Source: DSQQ01 sp964443075
GTDB lineage: Bacteria; Chloroflexota; Anaerolineae; 4572-78; J111
Direction: 5' to 3'
Length of the DNA stretch: 64,000 nucleotides
Assembly (NCBI GenBank): GCA_964443075.1
Contig: CAYUCB010000001.1
Location: forward strand, 32,315 to 96,314
Part shown: positions 33,028-42,862 of the stretch, piece after piece
How positions within the stretch are numbered: the first letter of the stretch is position 1
Layout of the letters: each line of letters begins with the position of its first letter
Made by a program: the position numbers and the translations under genes
Notes under the pieces: model-generated
Told to the model about the DNA's origin: nothing
The model's input: the letters and a program-made list of their open reading frames with translations, nothing else
Database searches by the model: none

Positions 33028-36000
33028 ATGAACAGGCAGCTAGTCAATGGAAATGCAGGCCAGAGGATAGCTTTCGGGCTGGCGATGATGCTTATCGTCG
33101 GGTTGATGTGGGGGATAATGTTGGCTCCCATAGCCCGAGCCGCTCCCCCCTTAGCTGAACAAATTACTGATGCGCAAATGGTTGTTTTGCCTTATGCCGG
33201 CCATCTTCCGCCCGATGCGTTTATTTCGGCTATGGCGGTAACAACACTGACCGTAACTAAAAACGACTCGCCCGACCCGGCAGAGGCTAATAAACCTTTG
33301 ACCTATACCATTTCTGTTATCAACCCTGGCCCTGGAACAGCTTTTTCGATAAGTTTGATTGATACCTTAGGCTGGCAGACCAATGCTGTCACCTTTAAAT
33401 CGGTTACGTCTACCCTTGGCGGCCCTTGTGTTTCGTCAGTTGTGGCTAATGTGTGGGTTATTGGTTGCCCTAACATAGATTTAAGCCCTAGTCAGATGGC
33501 TACCATGACCGTGGTTGTTACCCCTACAGCCGCCGGGGTATTACCTAATACCGCCACGGTTAACCCTTCTGATACCACAAATTTTGCCGGTACGAGCGAT
33601 ACTGAATTTACCCAAATCATCGGCCAAACCGATTTGTTGGTGAGCAAGTCAGATTCGTCCGACCCGGTAGTAGTTGGGCTGCCCTTCACCTATACCCTGG
33701 TGGTCACGAATGTCGGCCCCAACGGCGACTACGCGACAACCACTCTCACCGATACCTTGCCGACTGGTGTAACGCCGGGGCCGGAACCCCCCGGCTGCGT
33801 GTATAGCGCGCCTACTCTGACCTGTACTTTAAGTTCTTTAGATGTCTTTTCCAGCACGACTATCAATTGGGTTGTCACCCCAACGGTTGTGGGAGTCATC
33901 ACCAACACCGCCGGGGTTACTGTCACCGGTGGGGCTACCGACCCTAACCCGACCAACAACTTTGACACCGAAACCACCACCGTCATTGGCCCGGTTGACC
34001 TGCTGATTACCAAAACGGTCAAATCTATCGCCCCCAGTTTGGGCAAAGTGACCACCTTTACCATCGCTTACCAGAATTTGGGGCCGCTGACCGCCACCGG
34101 CGTAGTGATCACCGATTTTCTGGCCAGTAATGTTAATTATGTGACCGATACGCTGGGGATTGCGCCCATCACCACCCCCACCACCATCCGCTGGAATTTA
34201 CCTGGTACTTTGGGGCCGGGGGAAAGCGACTCGTTTGATCTGGGTGTCAACTTAACCCCCACTTCTTGCTCTGGCTCGATTTCGTTTACCAATACCGCCC
34301 AAATTGCCGCCGCTCAAACTGAGAGTGACCCGGCCAATAATATCCGTATCGTTACCGCCGGCCCTATCTCCTGCCTGTCCGATTTAGTGGTGGTTAAAAA
34401 TGATGGGATTGGGACGGGCAACTCGCGCCTGCAAGCGATGGGCGGGGAATATATTACCTACACCATCAGCGTTAATAACGTGGGTGGGGGAACCGCTACC
34501 GGAGTGGTGCTGACCGAAACCTTACCGGCTAATACGATTTTTGTTGGCCCGTCCATCTGGACACCGATAGGGGGAAATCAATATATCTACCCAGTACCGG
34601 GGGGGAGTCTGGCCCCTGGGAATGGCCGGATACTAACCTTTGTGGTGCAGGTTGCACCCACCTTAACCTGCGGGATTACCCAAACGGTTAATATGGTGCA
34701 GGCCGGCAGTAATAACGGGGATGCCGCTTTGGCCGATAATACCTCGTTTGAGCAAACGTCGTTGATTTGTGACCCAACCAAGCAATTGCAAGTGAGCAAA
34801 AACGATGGGGTGAGTTGCGCCGCGCCTAACCAGATTATCACTTACACCATTACTTACAGTAACAACGGCACTTTACCGGCAAATAATGCCTTCTTAAGCG
34901 ATCTGAAATCGCAATACACCAACTTTTTACCCGGTGGCCCCAACACCGGCTGGGTTGACCAGGGCAGCGGCGTTTACAGCCGTACCCTGGGCACGGTGCC
35001 GACCGGCGGGCCACAGGGGCCGCTTTACTTCCAGGTGCAGTTGGTTGGCCCTAACACCATCCCCTCGAATGTCACGGCCATTACCAACGTCATTACCATC
35101 AACGGGACTAATCCCTTTACCGAAGTGACCCTGGTGCCGCTCCAGCCCGATTTGGTGGTCGCCAAGAATGATAATATCGGCCTCACCGGGATGTCGGCTG
35201 AGTTTGCCGCGCTGTATGAGCAAGTTACGGGCCAGCCGCCTGTCGCGCCGGATGTGTCGGCCCAACAAAGCGCGGTGGGGCCGGGCGACATCATTGACTA
35301 TACCATTGTCTATGTTAATAATGGCCGCGCCCCGGCCACCAATGTCGTGCTTACCGAAACGCTGCCGCTTTACACGACCTACGCCGGCGGCCCGGAATGG
35401 ACGAATGTTTCCGGCTCGTTGTATCGTTACAACGCAGGTACGCTGAACCCCGGCCAGGGCGGGTATGTTAACTTCCGGGTGCAGGTGGCCGGCACCCTGC
35501 CGCCCACGCTGACATACATCATCAACCGCGCCGATGTTGGCGGCGATGGCAGCGCCGCCGAATGTAACCTGAGCAACAGCGTTTCTTATGAGCAAACGCC
35601 GGTGACACCCATTATCGTTACCACTACCCTTTATCTGCCCATTATCATGAAAAACGCTGCGCCTCCTACGTCCCCTTCGGCCGGTATGAACTGGTCGGGC
35701 CAAAATCAAGATAAAGTGCGCGATGTGGATGGCAGCGACTCCCAATCGTTTGCCCCCGATGGGCGCAATGATGGCGCGTTTCTGGTCAATTTAAATGTGG
35801 GCAGTGGCCCCAAAACCATTGCCCACATGAGCCTGGTAAGCAGCCAGGGCGGTGGCAGCAGTTGGGATACCCTGGCGGGGAATGGCGTTTGGGTTTTAGG
35901 CGTTTTTGATGGCGGAGCGCGCCTCAACGGGGCCAATGGTACCCTTAACCAAATTGTCAATGGCTCGGCCACGGTGACAATTTATGGTTCAGATACCAAC

Positions 36001-37179
36001 CCCAACAGCCGCTTTCCGCCGGATACTTATAATTACACCGTGAACATTGCCTTTACCGATGGTTCTTCGGTTTCGGCGGTGGCCCGTATCCCCAAAGTGG
36101 TTACGCCCCCTCCCATTCTTTTGGCTAATGTTTCTGATGTTAAAGCCGACCCGGATACCAACCAGGTTTTTGTCGCCAGTCCCCGGCAGGATGGGGTGTA
36201 TGTTATCAACGGCAGCAGCGACACTCTGGCCCGCAACGTGCCGGTAGGCAATGGCCCTACCGGCTTAACGGTTTTAAAGGGGAATAGCTCGGCCAGTAAT
36301 AAGGTTTTTGTGGCGCATCAATATGGGGCTAATGATTGGCATCCCGGTTTTATGGCCTTTGGCGTTAATGATACCTCGGCCCATAACACGATGGATACCG
36401 GCTATGCCGGCGCGGCCCCGATTAAAACGGCAGCCAATTCGCTCAATAACCGCCGGGTGTATGTGTCAAACTATTATGATAAGCTGGCGGTGTATGAGGG
36501 TGACTCCGGGCCGCCGGAGAATCGCCTGGGATGGGTGGTGCAAAAGGGTTTTCAGGGTGCTTATGGCATTGATACCAGCGCCGCCACTAACCGGGTTTAC
36601 CTGGCTACCCGCGATACCGGCGAACTGGTGGTGTTTGATGGGAATGGTGACCGCCTGTTACAATCTGACTATATTCCCACCCACCTTAAGCCGCCGCAGC
36701 CATGCAGTTTGTGGAGCGTGGGGGTCAATGAAACCACCGGCCATGTGTTTGTGCCCTGCCCGCAGTTGGGCCGGGTGTTTGTGCTGCAAGAGAGTCAATT
36801 CAGCTTGCTTGATTTGGAGGCATTAGGGGTGTTGGAAGTGCGTGAAGGGGGTCTGGCCCTGGTGGTTTCGCCGCAGGTTGCGCCCTGGCTGGTTGAACTC
36901 AATATCCCCAATGGCGTAGGGCTGGGCGAAGAGGGAATTGCGGTGGACACGACCACCGGACGGGTGTTTATTACCAATGCCCGTACCAATTCGCTGGTAA
37001 TTTTACAAGATGGCCCCATCCCTGTTTATGTGACCACCATACCCGTGGGCACGACTCCCCAAGGGGTTGATGTTAACCCGGCTACCCAGAAAGTATACGT
37101 GGGCAATACCGGCAGCAACAGTGTGACGGTATTGAATGCCGCCTCCCCGTTTGCGGTTATCAAAACCATCTCCTTTTAA
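33028..37179 (+). CDS. Very large secreted DUF11-repeat protein with C-terminal beta-propeller
   Basis: Of 1383 residues, the first 45 are a long signal peptide. About 70-860 hold six to seven DUF11/CARDB-like units of 115-125 residues (LTVTKNDSPDPAEANKPLTY, DLLVSKSDSSDPVVVGLPFTY, repeated NxG(P)xxA(T/S)xVxLTDTLP). At 869-876 stands YLPIIMKN, which ends other secreted proteins here. A beta-sandwich (about 890-1015) and a YVTN/NHL-type propeller (DTNQVFVASPRQDGVYVINGS to VYVGNTGSNSVTVLN) complete it. It is likely a cell-surface adhesin. The start follows AGGAGGAGGT. Confidence 0.88.
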   Translation: MNRQLVNGNAGQRIAFGLAMMLIVGLMWGIMLAPIARAAPPLAEQITDAQMVVLPYAGHLPPDAFISAMAVTTLTVTKNDSPDPAEANKPLTYTISVINPGPGTAFSISLIDTLGWQTNAVTFKSVTSTLGGPCVSSVVANVWVIGCPNIDLSPSQMATMTVVVTPTAAGVLPNTATVNPSDTTNFAGTSDTEFTQIIGQTDLLVSKSDSSDPVVVGLPFTYTLVVTNVGPNGDYATTTLTDTLPTGVTPGPEPPGCVYSAPTLTCTLSSLDVFSSTTINWVVTPTVVGVITNTAGVTVTGGATDPNPTNNFDTETTTVIGPVDLLITKTVKSIAPSLGKVTTFTIAYQNLGPLTATGVVITDFLASNVNYVTDTLGIAPITTPTTIRWNLPGTLGPGESDSFDLGVNLTPTSCSGSISFTNTAQIAAAQTESDPANNIRIVTAGPISCLSDLVVVKNDGIGTGNSRLQAMGGEYITYTISVNNVGGGTATGVVLTETLPANTIFVGPSIWTPIGGNQYIYPVPGGSLAPGNGRILTFVVQVAPTLTCGITQTVNMVQAGSNNGDAALADNTSFEQTSLICDPTKQLQVSKNDGVSCAAPNQIITYTITYSNNGTLPANNAFLSDLKSQYTNFLPGGPNTGWVDQGSGVYSRTLGTVPTGGPQGPLYFQVQLVGPNTIPSNVTAITNVITINGTNPFTEVTLVPLQPDLVVAKNDNIGLTGMSAEFAALYEQVTGQPPVAPDVSAQQSAVGPGDIIDYTIVYVNNGRAPATNVVLTETLPLYTTYAGGPEWTNVSGSLYRYNAGTLNPGQGGYVNFRVQVAGTLPPTLTYIINRADVGGDGSAAECNLSNSVSYEQTPVTPIIVTTTLYLPIIMKNAAPPTSPSAGMNWSGQNQDKVRDVDGSDSQSFAPDGRNDGAFLVNLNVGSGPKTIAHMSLVSSQGGGSSWDTLAGNGVWVLGVFDGGARLNGANGTLNQIVNGSATVTIYGSDTNPNSRFPPDTYNYTVNIAFTDGSSVSAVARIPKVVTPPPILLANVSDVKADPDTNQVFVASPRQDGVYVINGSSDTLARNVPVGNGPTGLTVLKGNSSASNKVFVAHQYGANDWHPGFMAFGVNDTSAHNTMDTGYAGAAPIKTAANSLNNRRVYVSNYYDKLAVYEGDSGPPENRLGWVVQKGFQGAYGIDTSAATNRVYLATRDTGELVVFDGNGDRLLQSDYIPTHLKPPQPCSLWSVGVNETTGHVFVPCPQLGRVFVLQESQFSLLDLEALGVLEVREGGLALVVSPQVAPWLVELNIPNGVGLGEEGIAVDTTTGRVFITNARTNSLVILQDGPIPVYVTTIPVGTTPQGVDVNPATQKVYVGNTGSNSVTVLNAASPFAVIKTISF

Positions 37180-37217
37180 CAATTTAAAGCTTGAATGACG
37201 GTTTATTTCTCCCTGGC

Positions 37218-38675
37218 CTACTTTAGCCACCTTTCGGCCAGCGGGTTGAGGTTTTGCCCCGAGACCCGCTGCGCCGTAACCAAAAACGTAGGCGGGCTGA
37301 CCAGCCGGTAGCGGTTTTCGGCGTAGTAAGCTTGCATGACCTGCTCAAAAGCGGCTTCGCCAATTTGCTGGCGGATAGCCCTAAAAAAGAGGGCCGCTTT
37401 GACATAAACCAGTAAATCGTAATCCGCCGGATTAAATTGAGCCGCCGGGCGATCCACTACCCCCTTAATGCCGCCCTTGACGGCGCTCTCAAACGGGATA
37501 AACCAGCGTTCGGTTAAGAATCGCTCGGCCTCAGCCCGGCCAAACACCCCTTGCAGATAAACAAAAGCGCTGTACTCGGCCAACCCTTCATCCAACCAGG
37601 GAGATTGGTAAGGATTGTTCCCTACCACCGCGTACCACCACTGATGGGCCACTTCATGAGCGGTTAGAAACGCTTGGTGGTCGCGGGGGCCGTTAAACGC
37701 TGCCTCGCCAATCAGCAGCAGGCCGCTGTACTCCATACCGCGCAGATGGAGCGGCGCTTCAACCACATCCAATTCGGTATACGGATAAGGGCCATACCTA
37801 TCGCTATACAGGCGCAAGGCGGCGGTCGCGTGGGCCAGCACCGACCGGGCGGCATCGTGTTGGCCGGGCAAGAAATAAGTGGTTACCGTGGCCCCGGCGG
37901 CGCTTTCGCTGATGGCCTGAAACGGCCCGATGATAACCGTCATATCGCGCAGCGGCCCGCCGGTAATTTGCCAGGTGCGAGTCTGGTCGGGGTTATTGCT
38001 AACGTTAACCGTCACCCCACCGGCTGCGGGCAGCAGATTGTTGGGCAGAGTCAAATCAAGCTGGTAAAGGGCCACCTCGTTAAAAAGCGCATCGCCGTGC
38101 GGCGGCGGCGCATCTAAAATCCACTCGTTCCCCTGCTTTACGGCCAGCGTGGGGTAAAAACCCGGCAGGCTCAAAATTGGGCCATCCCAGCCAAATAGGG
38201 TATAATCCGACTCGTCCAGCCAGCGTTGCCTTGGCAACTGTACCGTAAAAGCCAAATCAACCGTTACAAAATTAGCTTGGGTGGGAGGCACTGCCAACCG
38301 CACCGCCGCCCCATCGGCCAGTGGCGTGACTTCTACGGCCATTTTGTTAATTTGAGCCGCCGTAACCTGAGCGTGTCCGCCATAGTTGTCTAAATTGGGG
38401 TACAATCGAAAAACCAGTTCCGTCCCTGGTTGGGGGACACTCACCTGCGCGAGGCCTTGCAGTGTTTGGCCGCTTTCATCCAACCGAATGGTAAGGTGAT
38501 AACTGGGGAGCGGGCCAAGCGTTTCGATGTCTGCCTGAGCCGAGGGTTGCAACGCCGCTCGATAATGAAAATAAGGGTCGGGCACGGGGGTCGGCGTGAT
38601 GAGGCCGGTTTTGACCAACAAAGAATCAACCGGGGTGCAGCCGGTGAGCCAAAAAAGGCAAACGGCCCCCATCAT
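37218..38675 (-). CDS. M1-family metallopeptidase lipoprotein
   Basis: HEVAHQWWYAVVGNN, then SPWLDEGLAEYSA, give the gluzincin motif HExxH-x18-E, and the MEYSGLLLIGEAAFNGP segment precedes it as in M1 aminopeptidases. With the start at 38675 (MMGAVCLFWLTGC) the lipobox LTGC is at the N-terminus, so the enzyme is surface-anchored. An upstream ATG (38801) is open but its first 40 codons are partly translated repeat (ILTFKHLTFKRSNFGG), so I prefer the downstream start. It converges with the DUF11 gene. Confidence 0.88.
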   Translation of the reverse strand: MMGAVCLFWLTGCTPVDSLLVKTGLITPTPVPDPYFHYRAALQPSAQADIETLGPLPSYHLTIRLDESGQTLQGLAQVSVPQPGTELVFRLYPNLDNYGGHAQVTAAQINKMAVEVTPLADGAAVRLAVPPTQANFVTVDLAFTVQLPRQRWLDESDYTLFGWDGPILSLPGFYPTLAVKQGNEWILDAPPPHGDALFNEVALYQLDLTLPNNLLPAAGGVTVNVSNNPDQTRTWQITGGPLRDMTVIIGPFQAISESAAGATVTTYFLPGQHDAARSVLAHATAALRLYSDRYGPYPYTELDVVEAPLHLRGMEYSGLLLIGEAAFNGPRDHQAFLTAHEVAHQWWYAVVGNNPYQSPWLDEGLAEYSAFVYLQGVFGRAEAERFLTERWFIPFESAVKGGIKGVVDRPAAQFNPADYDLLVYVKAALFFRAIRQQIGEAAFEQVMQAYYAENRYRLVSPPTFLVTAQRVSGQNLNPLAERWLK

Positions 38676-38874
38676 CGGCAAAAACCTTACGCCGCCAAAG
38701 TTAGAACGTTTGAAGGTTAAATGTTTGAAGGTTAAAATTGGCGGCTTTACCTTACCAAAGAGGTTAGAGCCTGGAACTTGATTGAATAAGTGAAAGGCCA
38801 TAAGAATTGAAAAAAGTTTTTGCTTAAAAATTCAGGGTTTGTGTTATAATCCACGTGGGTATTATTATATCATA

Positions 38875-39006
38875 ACTCAAGTTGCTACCCAGAGGTGACA
38901 GGCACTTAAAACGGGTAAATTTGAGGTGTTTTGGCCTATAGTGTCCAGAATTTAGGACAAAAAGTGCCTGTCACCTGGCGTTTAAGTTATAGGTGGCAAC
39001 TTGAGT
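38875..39006. mobile_element. MITE-like element B
   Basis: 132 bp with terminal ACTCAAGTTGCTACC (38875-38889) and GGTGGCAACTTGAGT (38992-39006), 14 of 15 inverted matches. Perfect 7-bp direct repeats TATCATA lie at 38868-38874 and 39007-39013. A second perfect inverted pair AGGTGACAGGCACTT (38893-38907) and AAGTGCCTGTCACCT (38962-38976) lies inside. Confidence 0.85.
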
Positions 39007-39029
39007 TATCATAAGTATCTACTCAACCA

Positions 39030-39115
39030 TTCCCTCCTAACCACTGACGACTGACCGCCCTACCGTAAACAACAACCGCTTTCTCTGGCGGTCGGTAGTC
39101 TGCCGTTGGCGGTCA
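39030..39115. repeat. STRR-like hairpin repeat
   Basis: CCACTGACGACTGACCGCC and the opposing GGCGGTCGGTAGTCTGCC, GGCGGTCAGG units. Confidence 0.6.
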
Positions 39116-39196
39116 GGAATACCCAATTTAGGGTAGTTTGAGCAGATACGATCATAACAAAATCTAATCTTTAATACGTTTGAGCTTAAATATCCT

Positions 39197-39225
39197 TTGA
39201 CAAGGTGAAATCTTTGTGATAAACT
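39197..39225 (+). promoter_or_regulatory. nuo operon promoter
   Basis: TTGACA (39197-39202), 17-base spacer, TAAACT (39220-39225). The leader then contains a strong hairpin AAACCCTAAAGG/CCTTTAGGGTTT (39276-39308) 25 bases before nuoA, without a T run. Confidence 0.65.
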
Positions 39226-39333
39226 TAACAAAAATTAATTATTATTATTATCATCAATTTTATAAAAATTCTATCAAACCCTAAAGGTGTCTAAAACCTT
39301 TAGGGTTTACCTACCCCGAAAGGAGTGTGAGTC

Positions 39334-39690
39334 TTGCCCTCCGATTATCTGCCGTTGCTGATTTTTTTTCTGGCCTCCAGCTTCATTGTGGTTGTTTCGT
39401 TATGGCTACCCCACTATCTGGGGCCGTTTCGCCCCAATAAAGCCAAATCAGAAGTGGTTGAATCGGGTAAATTAACTTATGGCGACGCTCGCCGCCGTGT
39501 GCCCATTCAATACTACCTGGTAGCCATGCTCTTCATCCTGTTCGACATCGAAGTGTTATTCTTTTATCCCTGGGCCGTGCTCTTTTGGGATTTAAAATGG
39601 TATGGTTTACTGCAAATTGGCGTTTTTGCTTTGCTGCTGGTAGAAAGCTTCATTTACATCTGGAAGAAAGGAGCGCTGGAATGGGAGTAG
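39334..39690 (+). CDS. nuoA: NADH-quinone oxidoreductase subunit A
   Basis: 118 residues with three membrane helices and the NuoA pattern YECG-region replaced by VESGKLTYGDARRRVPIQYYLVAMLFILFDIEVLFFYPWA (in segments). It is part of the proton-pumping membrane arm near the quinone site. The start is TTG, supported by AAGGAG 8 bases upstream. The usual conserved Cys of YECG is Ser here (VESG). First gene of the operon; nuoB overlaps its end by 10 bases. Confidence 0.95.
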   Translation: MPSDYLPLLIFFLASSFIVVVSLWLPHYLGPFRPNKAKSEVVESGKLTYGDARRRVPIQYYLVAMLFILFDIEVLFFYPWAVLFWDLKWYGLLQIGVFALLLVESFIYIWKKGALEWE

Positions 39691-40211
39691 CTGTTGGTAT
39701 CCCCACACCCCAGGAACTGGAAGCTGTCCAGGCCGAAGGAAAAACCGGCAGTATGGGCTTTGCCCTGGCTCATCTGGAAGATGCGGTTAATTGGGGGCGC
39801 TCTAACTCTATTTGGCCGCTGTTGTTTGGGCTGGCCTGCTGCGCCATTGAGCAAATTTCGGCGGGGATGCCCCGCTTTGATATTGCCCGCTTTGGCTCAG
39901 AAGTGTTTCGCGCCTCTCCCCGCCAGGCCGATTTGTTGATTGTTTCCGGGCGTGTTTCTAACAAAATGGCCCCGGTGATTAAGCGGGTGTATGACCAGAT
40001 GTCTTACCCCAAGTGGGTGATTGCGATGGGTGATTGCGCTTCGTGCGGGGGGCCGTTTAATAATTACGCCATTGTGCAGGGGGTTGATAAAATTTTGCCG
40101 GTTGACGTGTATGTACCCGGCTGCCCTCCCCGCCCAGAGGCGCTTTTCTACGCCATCATTATGCTGCAAAAGAAAATCCGGGCTGAAGAAAAATTAGGTA
40201 TTCGAGAGTAA
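39681..40211 (+). CDS. nuoB: NADH-quinone oxidoreductase subunit B
   Basis: 176 residues from the ATG at 39681. The four ligands of cluster N2 are visible: the CC pair in FGLACCAIEQ, Cys in GDCASCGGPF and Cys in PGCPPRPEAL. N2 hands electrons to quinone. The gene overlaps nuoA by 10 bases and precedes fused nuoCD. Confidence 0.97.
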   Translation: MGVAVGIPTPQELEAVQAEGKTGSMGFALAHLEDAVNWGRSNSIWPLLFGLACCAIEQISAGMPRFDIARFGSEVFRASPRQADLLIVSGRVSNKMAPVIKRVYDQMSYPKWVIAMGDCASCGGPFNNYAIVQGVDKILPVDVYVPGCPPRPEALFYAIIMLQKKIRAEEKLGIRE

Positions 40212-40319
40212 AAAAACATAATCCAGAGGTAGCCGACTCTATAGGCGTAAAACTTGTTTTGGGCCTGATTGGGCTGCCTGGGGTTTTGTGGCGCTTGTTT
40301 ATAATGGGATACTCATGCC

Positions 40320-42080
40320 ATGACCGATATTGTTGAAAAATTACAGGCAACCTTTCCGGCGGGTATAACCGGGCGCACTGAATTTCAAGGGGACCTGACT
40401 TTGCATGTCGCCCCCGAAAATTGGTCCGAGGTGGCCCTTTTTTTACGTGATGACCCGGACATGCAGTATGACCTGCTGGTTGACGTGTACGGCACCGACC
40501 GGCTCAAGTTGGGCCAGTCGCCCCGTTTTGCCGCTAACTACGAATTATATTCTATCCTCCACAACAAATTTTTACGGATTATCGTTGCCGCCCCCGACCC
40601 GGCGATCACCGGCAATGGCGCAGATGCCTTACCGACCCTCTCTACGGTGACGAATGTTTGGCCTACAGCCGATTGGCTGGAGCGCGAAACCTACGACCTG
40701 ATGGGTCTTAATTTTAAGGGCCACCCCTGGATGCACCGGATTATGATGCCCGATAATTGGGTGGGCCACCCCCTGCGCAAAGATTATGCTCTGGGCGGTG
40801 AGCCGGTCTATTTTAGCCATGACCGCCATAACCCCCGTTTTGCTCACCTGGGCAAAGAAATTATGGTGGGGCCATCTTACATGACCGACCTGCCCGAAGA
40901 CATGGACAGCGACGAGCATATGGTCATCAACCTGGGGCCGCATCACCCGGCCACGCACGGAGTACTGCGTCTGGCGGTTGAACTGGATGGCGAGGTGGTG
41001 CTAAAAGTTAGCCCGGAACTGGGCTACCTGCACTCCGGCTTTGAGAAAACCGGCGAAAATAAACGCTACGAAAAATTCATCCCCTACTGCGACCGGATGG
41101 ATTACGCCGCGCCGATGAACAACAACCTGGCCTACGTGTTGACGGTTGAGCGCTTGCTGGAGGTGGAAATTCCTGAGTACGCTCAATACGTGCGGGTTAT
41201 CTGCGCCGAGTTGCAACGTATCGGCAGCCACATGATTTGGCTGGGGACTCACGCCATGGATGTCAGCGGTACCGGCCACGCCCTGGTCATGTACTGCTTT
41301 AACATGCGCGAGCGCATCCTTGATCTGTTTGAAATGGTCTGCGGCGCGCGGATGACCACCAGCTACTTTAGCGTGGGCGGCTTGCGTTGGCCGCTGCCCG
41401 GCGCATTTATCGAGTCTACCCGCGCTTTTTTAAAGGAATTTACCTGGAACCTTAAAGAGTTTGAGACCATGCTGACTCGCAACCCCATCTGGTTGAGCCG
41501 AACCAAGGGCGTGGGTTTTCTGCGAGATAAAGAGGCCATTGGCCTGGGCATCACCGGGCCGCTGCTGCGGGCCGCCGGCGTGCCGCTCGATTTGCGCAAA
41601 GTGCGCCCTTATTCCGGTTACGATCAGTTTGATTTTGACATTCCCACCTCTACCAACGCCGATTGCTACGCTCGCTACGAGGTGCGGATTCTGGAGTTGG
41701 GCCAGAGCATGCGGATCATTGAACAGGCCCTCAACAAACTCAAACCCGGCCCCTACCGCACCGAAGACCGCAAAGTGGCCTTGCCCCCCCGCGAAGAAAT
41801 TACCACCAGTATGGAATCGCTCATTCACCACTTTAAACTGGTCACCGAAGGCTATCGCCCGCCGGTGGGGCAGATTTACAATGTGGCTGAAAACCCCAAA
41901 GGCTGGTTGGGCTTTGGCCTTATCAGTGATGGCACGTCCGTGCCGCACCGCTTGCGGGTGCGCGGCCCCTCGTTTGTTAACCTCCAAGCCACCGACCCGA
42001 TGGCCCGCCATGGCTACATGTCGGACTTGATTACCATTATCGGCTCTATTGATATTGTACTGGGTGAGGTAGACAGGTAA
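40320..42080 (+). CDS. nuoCD: Fused NADH-quinone oxidoreductase subunits C and D
   Basis: Of 586 residues, 1-165 are NuoC-like (YELYSILHNKFLRIIV, WLERETYDLMGLNFKGHPWM) and about 195-586 NuoD-like (INLGPHHPATHGVLRL, YLHSGFEKTGENKRYEKF, DPMARHGYMSDLITIIGSIDIVLGEVDR in segments). The quinone-site His and Asp region HPATHG is intact. C-D fusion is known in other bacteria. Stop and next start overlap as TAATG. Confidence 0.97.
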   Translation: MTDIVEKLQATFPAGITGRTEFQGDLTLHVAPENWSEVALFLRDDPDMQYDLLVDVYGTDRLKLGQSPRFAANYELYSILHNKFLRIIVAAPDPAITGNGADALPTLSTVTNVWPTADWLERETYDLMGLNFKGHPWMHRIMMPDNWVGHPLRKDYALGGEPVYFSHDRHNPRFAHLGKEIMVGPSYMTDLPEDMDSDEHMVINLGPHHPATHGVLRLAVELDGEVVLKVSPELGYLHSGFEKTGENKRYEKFIPYCDRMDYAAPMNNNLAYVLTVERLLEVEIPEYAQYVRVICAELQRIGSHMIWLGTHAMDVSGTGHALVMYCFNMRERILDLFEMVCGARMTTSYFSVGGLRWPLPGAFIESTRAFLKEFTWNLKEFETMLTRNPIWLSRTKGVGFLRDKEAIGLGITGPLLRAAGVPLDLRKVRPYSGYDQFDFDIPTSTNADCYARYEVRILELGQSMRIIEQALNKLKPGPYRTEDRKVALPPREEITTSMESLIHHFKLVTEGYRPPVGQIYNVAENPKGWLGFGLISDGTSVPHRLRVRGPSFVNLQATDPMARHGYMSDLITIIGSIDIVLGEVDR

Positions 42081-42568
42081 TGTGGTCTGATAAAGAACAA
42101 CAAGCCCTTGACGAAATTTTGAAAAAGTACCCGCCCGAGCGCAAAATGTCGGCGGTTTTGCCGGCGTTATATCTGGCCCAGCAGGAGAAAAACTGGTTGG
42201 ATGAGGCTGACATCGCCGCCGTGGCTGAGGCGCTGGATATATCTGTCACCCACGTTCATTCCATCATCGGTTTTTATACCCTCTTTCGCAAAGAGCCGGT
42301 GGGCAAATATATGCTGCAAGTTTGCACCGATTTGCCTTGCGCCCTGCGCGGCGCGGAAGCCTTTTTCAAGCGGCTGTGCCAGCGCATGGAACTCGGCCCC
42401 GAAGGCGGTACCACCGCCGATGGCCTTTTTACCGTCGAGCCGGTGGTTTGCCTGGCCGCCTGCGATAAAGCGCCATGTATGCAGCTTAACCTGGATTATT
42501 ACGAGAACCTGACCGACGCGGAAATTGACGCGATCATCGCCCGGCTGCGGGCAGCGGAGACAAAGTAG
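42080..42568 (+). CDS. nuoE: NADH-quinone oxidoreductase subunit E
   Basis: 162 residues with the thioredoxin-like 2Fe-2S domain; ligands in VCTDLPC and CLAACDKAPC. The start overlaps the nuoCD stop. Downstream, instead of nuoF, four accessory frames intervene (1.2 kb). Confidence 0.96.
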   Translation: MWSDKEQQALDEILKKYPPERKMSAVLPALYLAQQEKNWLDEADIAAVAEALDISVTHVHSIIGFYTLFRKEPVGKYMLQVCTDLPCALRGAEAFFKRLCQRMELGPEGGTTADGLFTVEPVVCLAACDKAPCMQLNLDYYENLTDAEIDAIIARLRAAETK

Positions 42569-42589
42569 GCTGAGAAGTAATTGGGGGTC

Positions 42590-42862
42590 ATGATGTCATT
42601 AAAAACCACATCGGCCTATATTACCACCATTAATCCTGACCATACGGTGGTACTGCCGCCAGAAATGCCGGTAGGGGCAACCATTGCCGTAATTGTTATG
42701 CCTGAAACAGTTGTTGGGGCTGACGACATGGCTCGCCACACTCGTTTTGAGGCTACCTTATCAGCTATTCGGGCTGCTTCTGCCGCTCAACCAATAGTTA
42801 TTTCTGATGAGAAATTGGATATCTTGATTGAGCAAGCGCGGAAGGCTTCTAATTTTCTGTGA
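42590..42862 (+). CDS. Antitoxin-like protein of a broken VapBC-type pair
   Basis: The 90-residue product starts MMSLKTTSAYITTINPD, has a short beta part with HTVVLPPEMPVGATIAVIV, like AbrB/MazE-type N-domains, and a helical tail (DEKLDILIEQARKASNFL). The following frame encodes only the C-terminal half of a PIN toxin, so this is probably an orphan antitoxin. It is inserted between nuoE and nuoF on the same strand. GGGGG precedes the ATG at 42590. Confidence 0.6.
   Translation: MMSLKTTSAYITTINPDHTVVLPPEMPVGATIAVIVMPETVVGADDMARHTRFEATLSAIRAASAAQPIVISDEKLDILIEQARKASNFL

Noticed and set aside
34927..35745. A 272-codon minus-strand frame inside the DUF11 gene
   Set aside because: Repetitive shadow of DUF11 units, no ribosome site and no family match.
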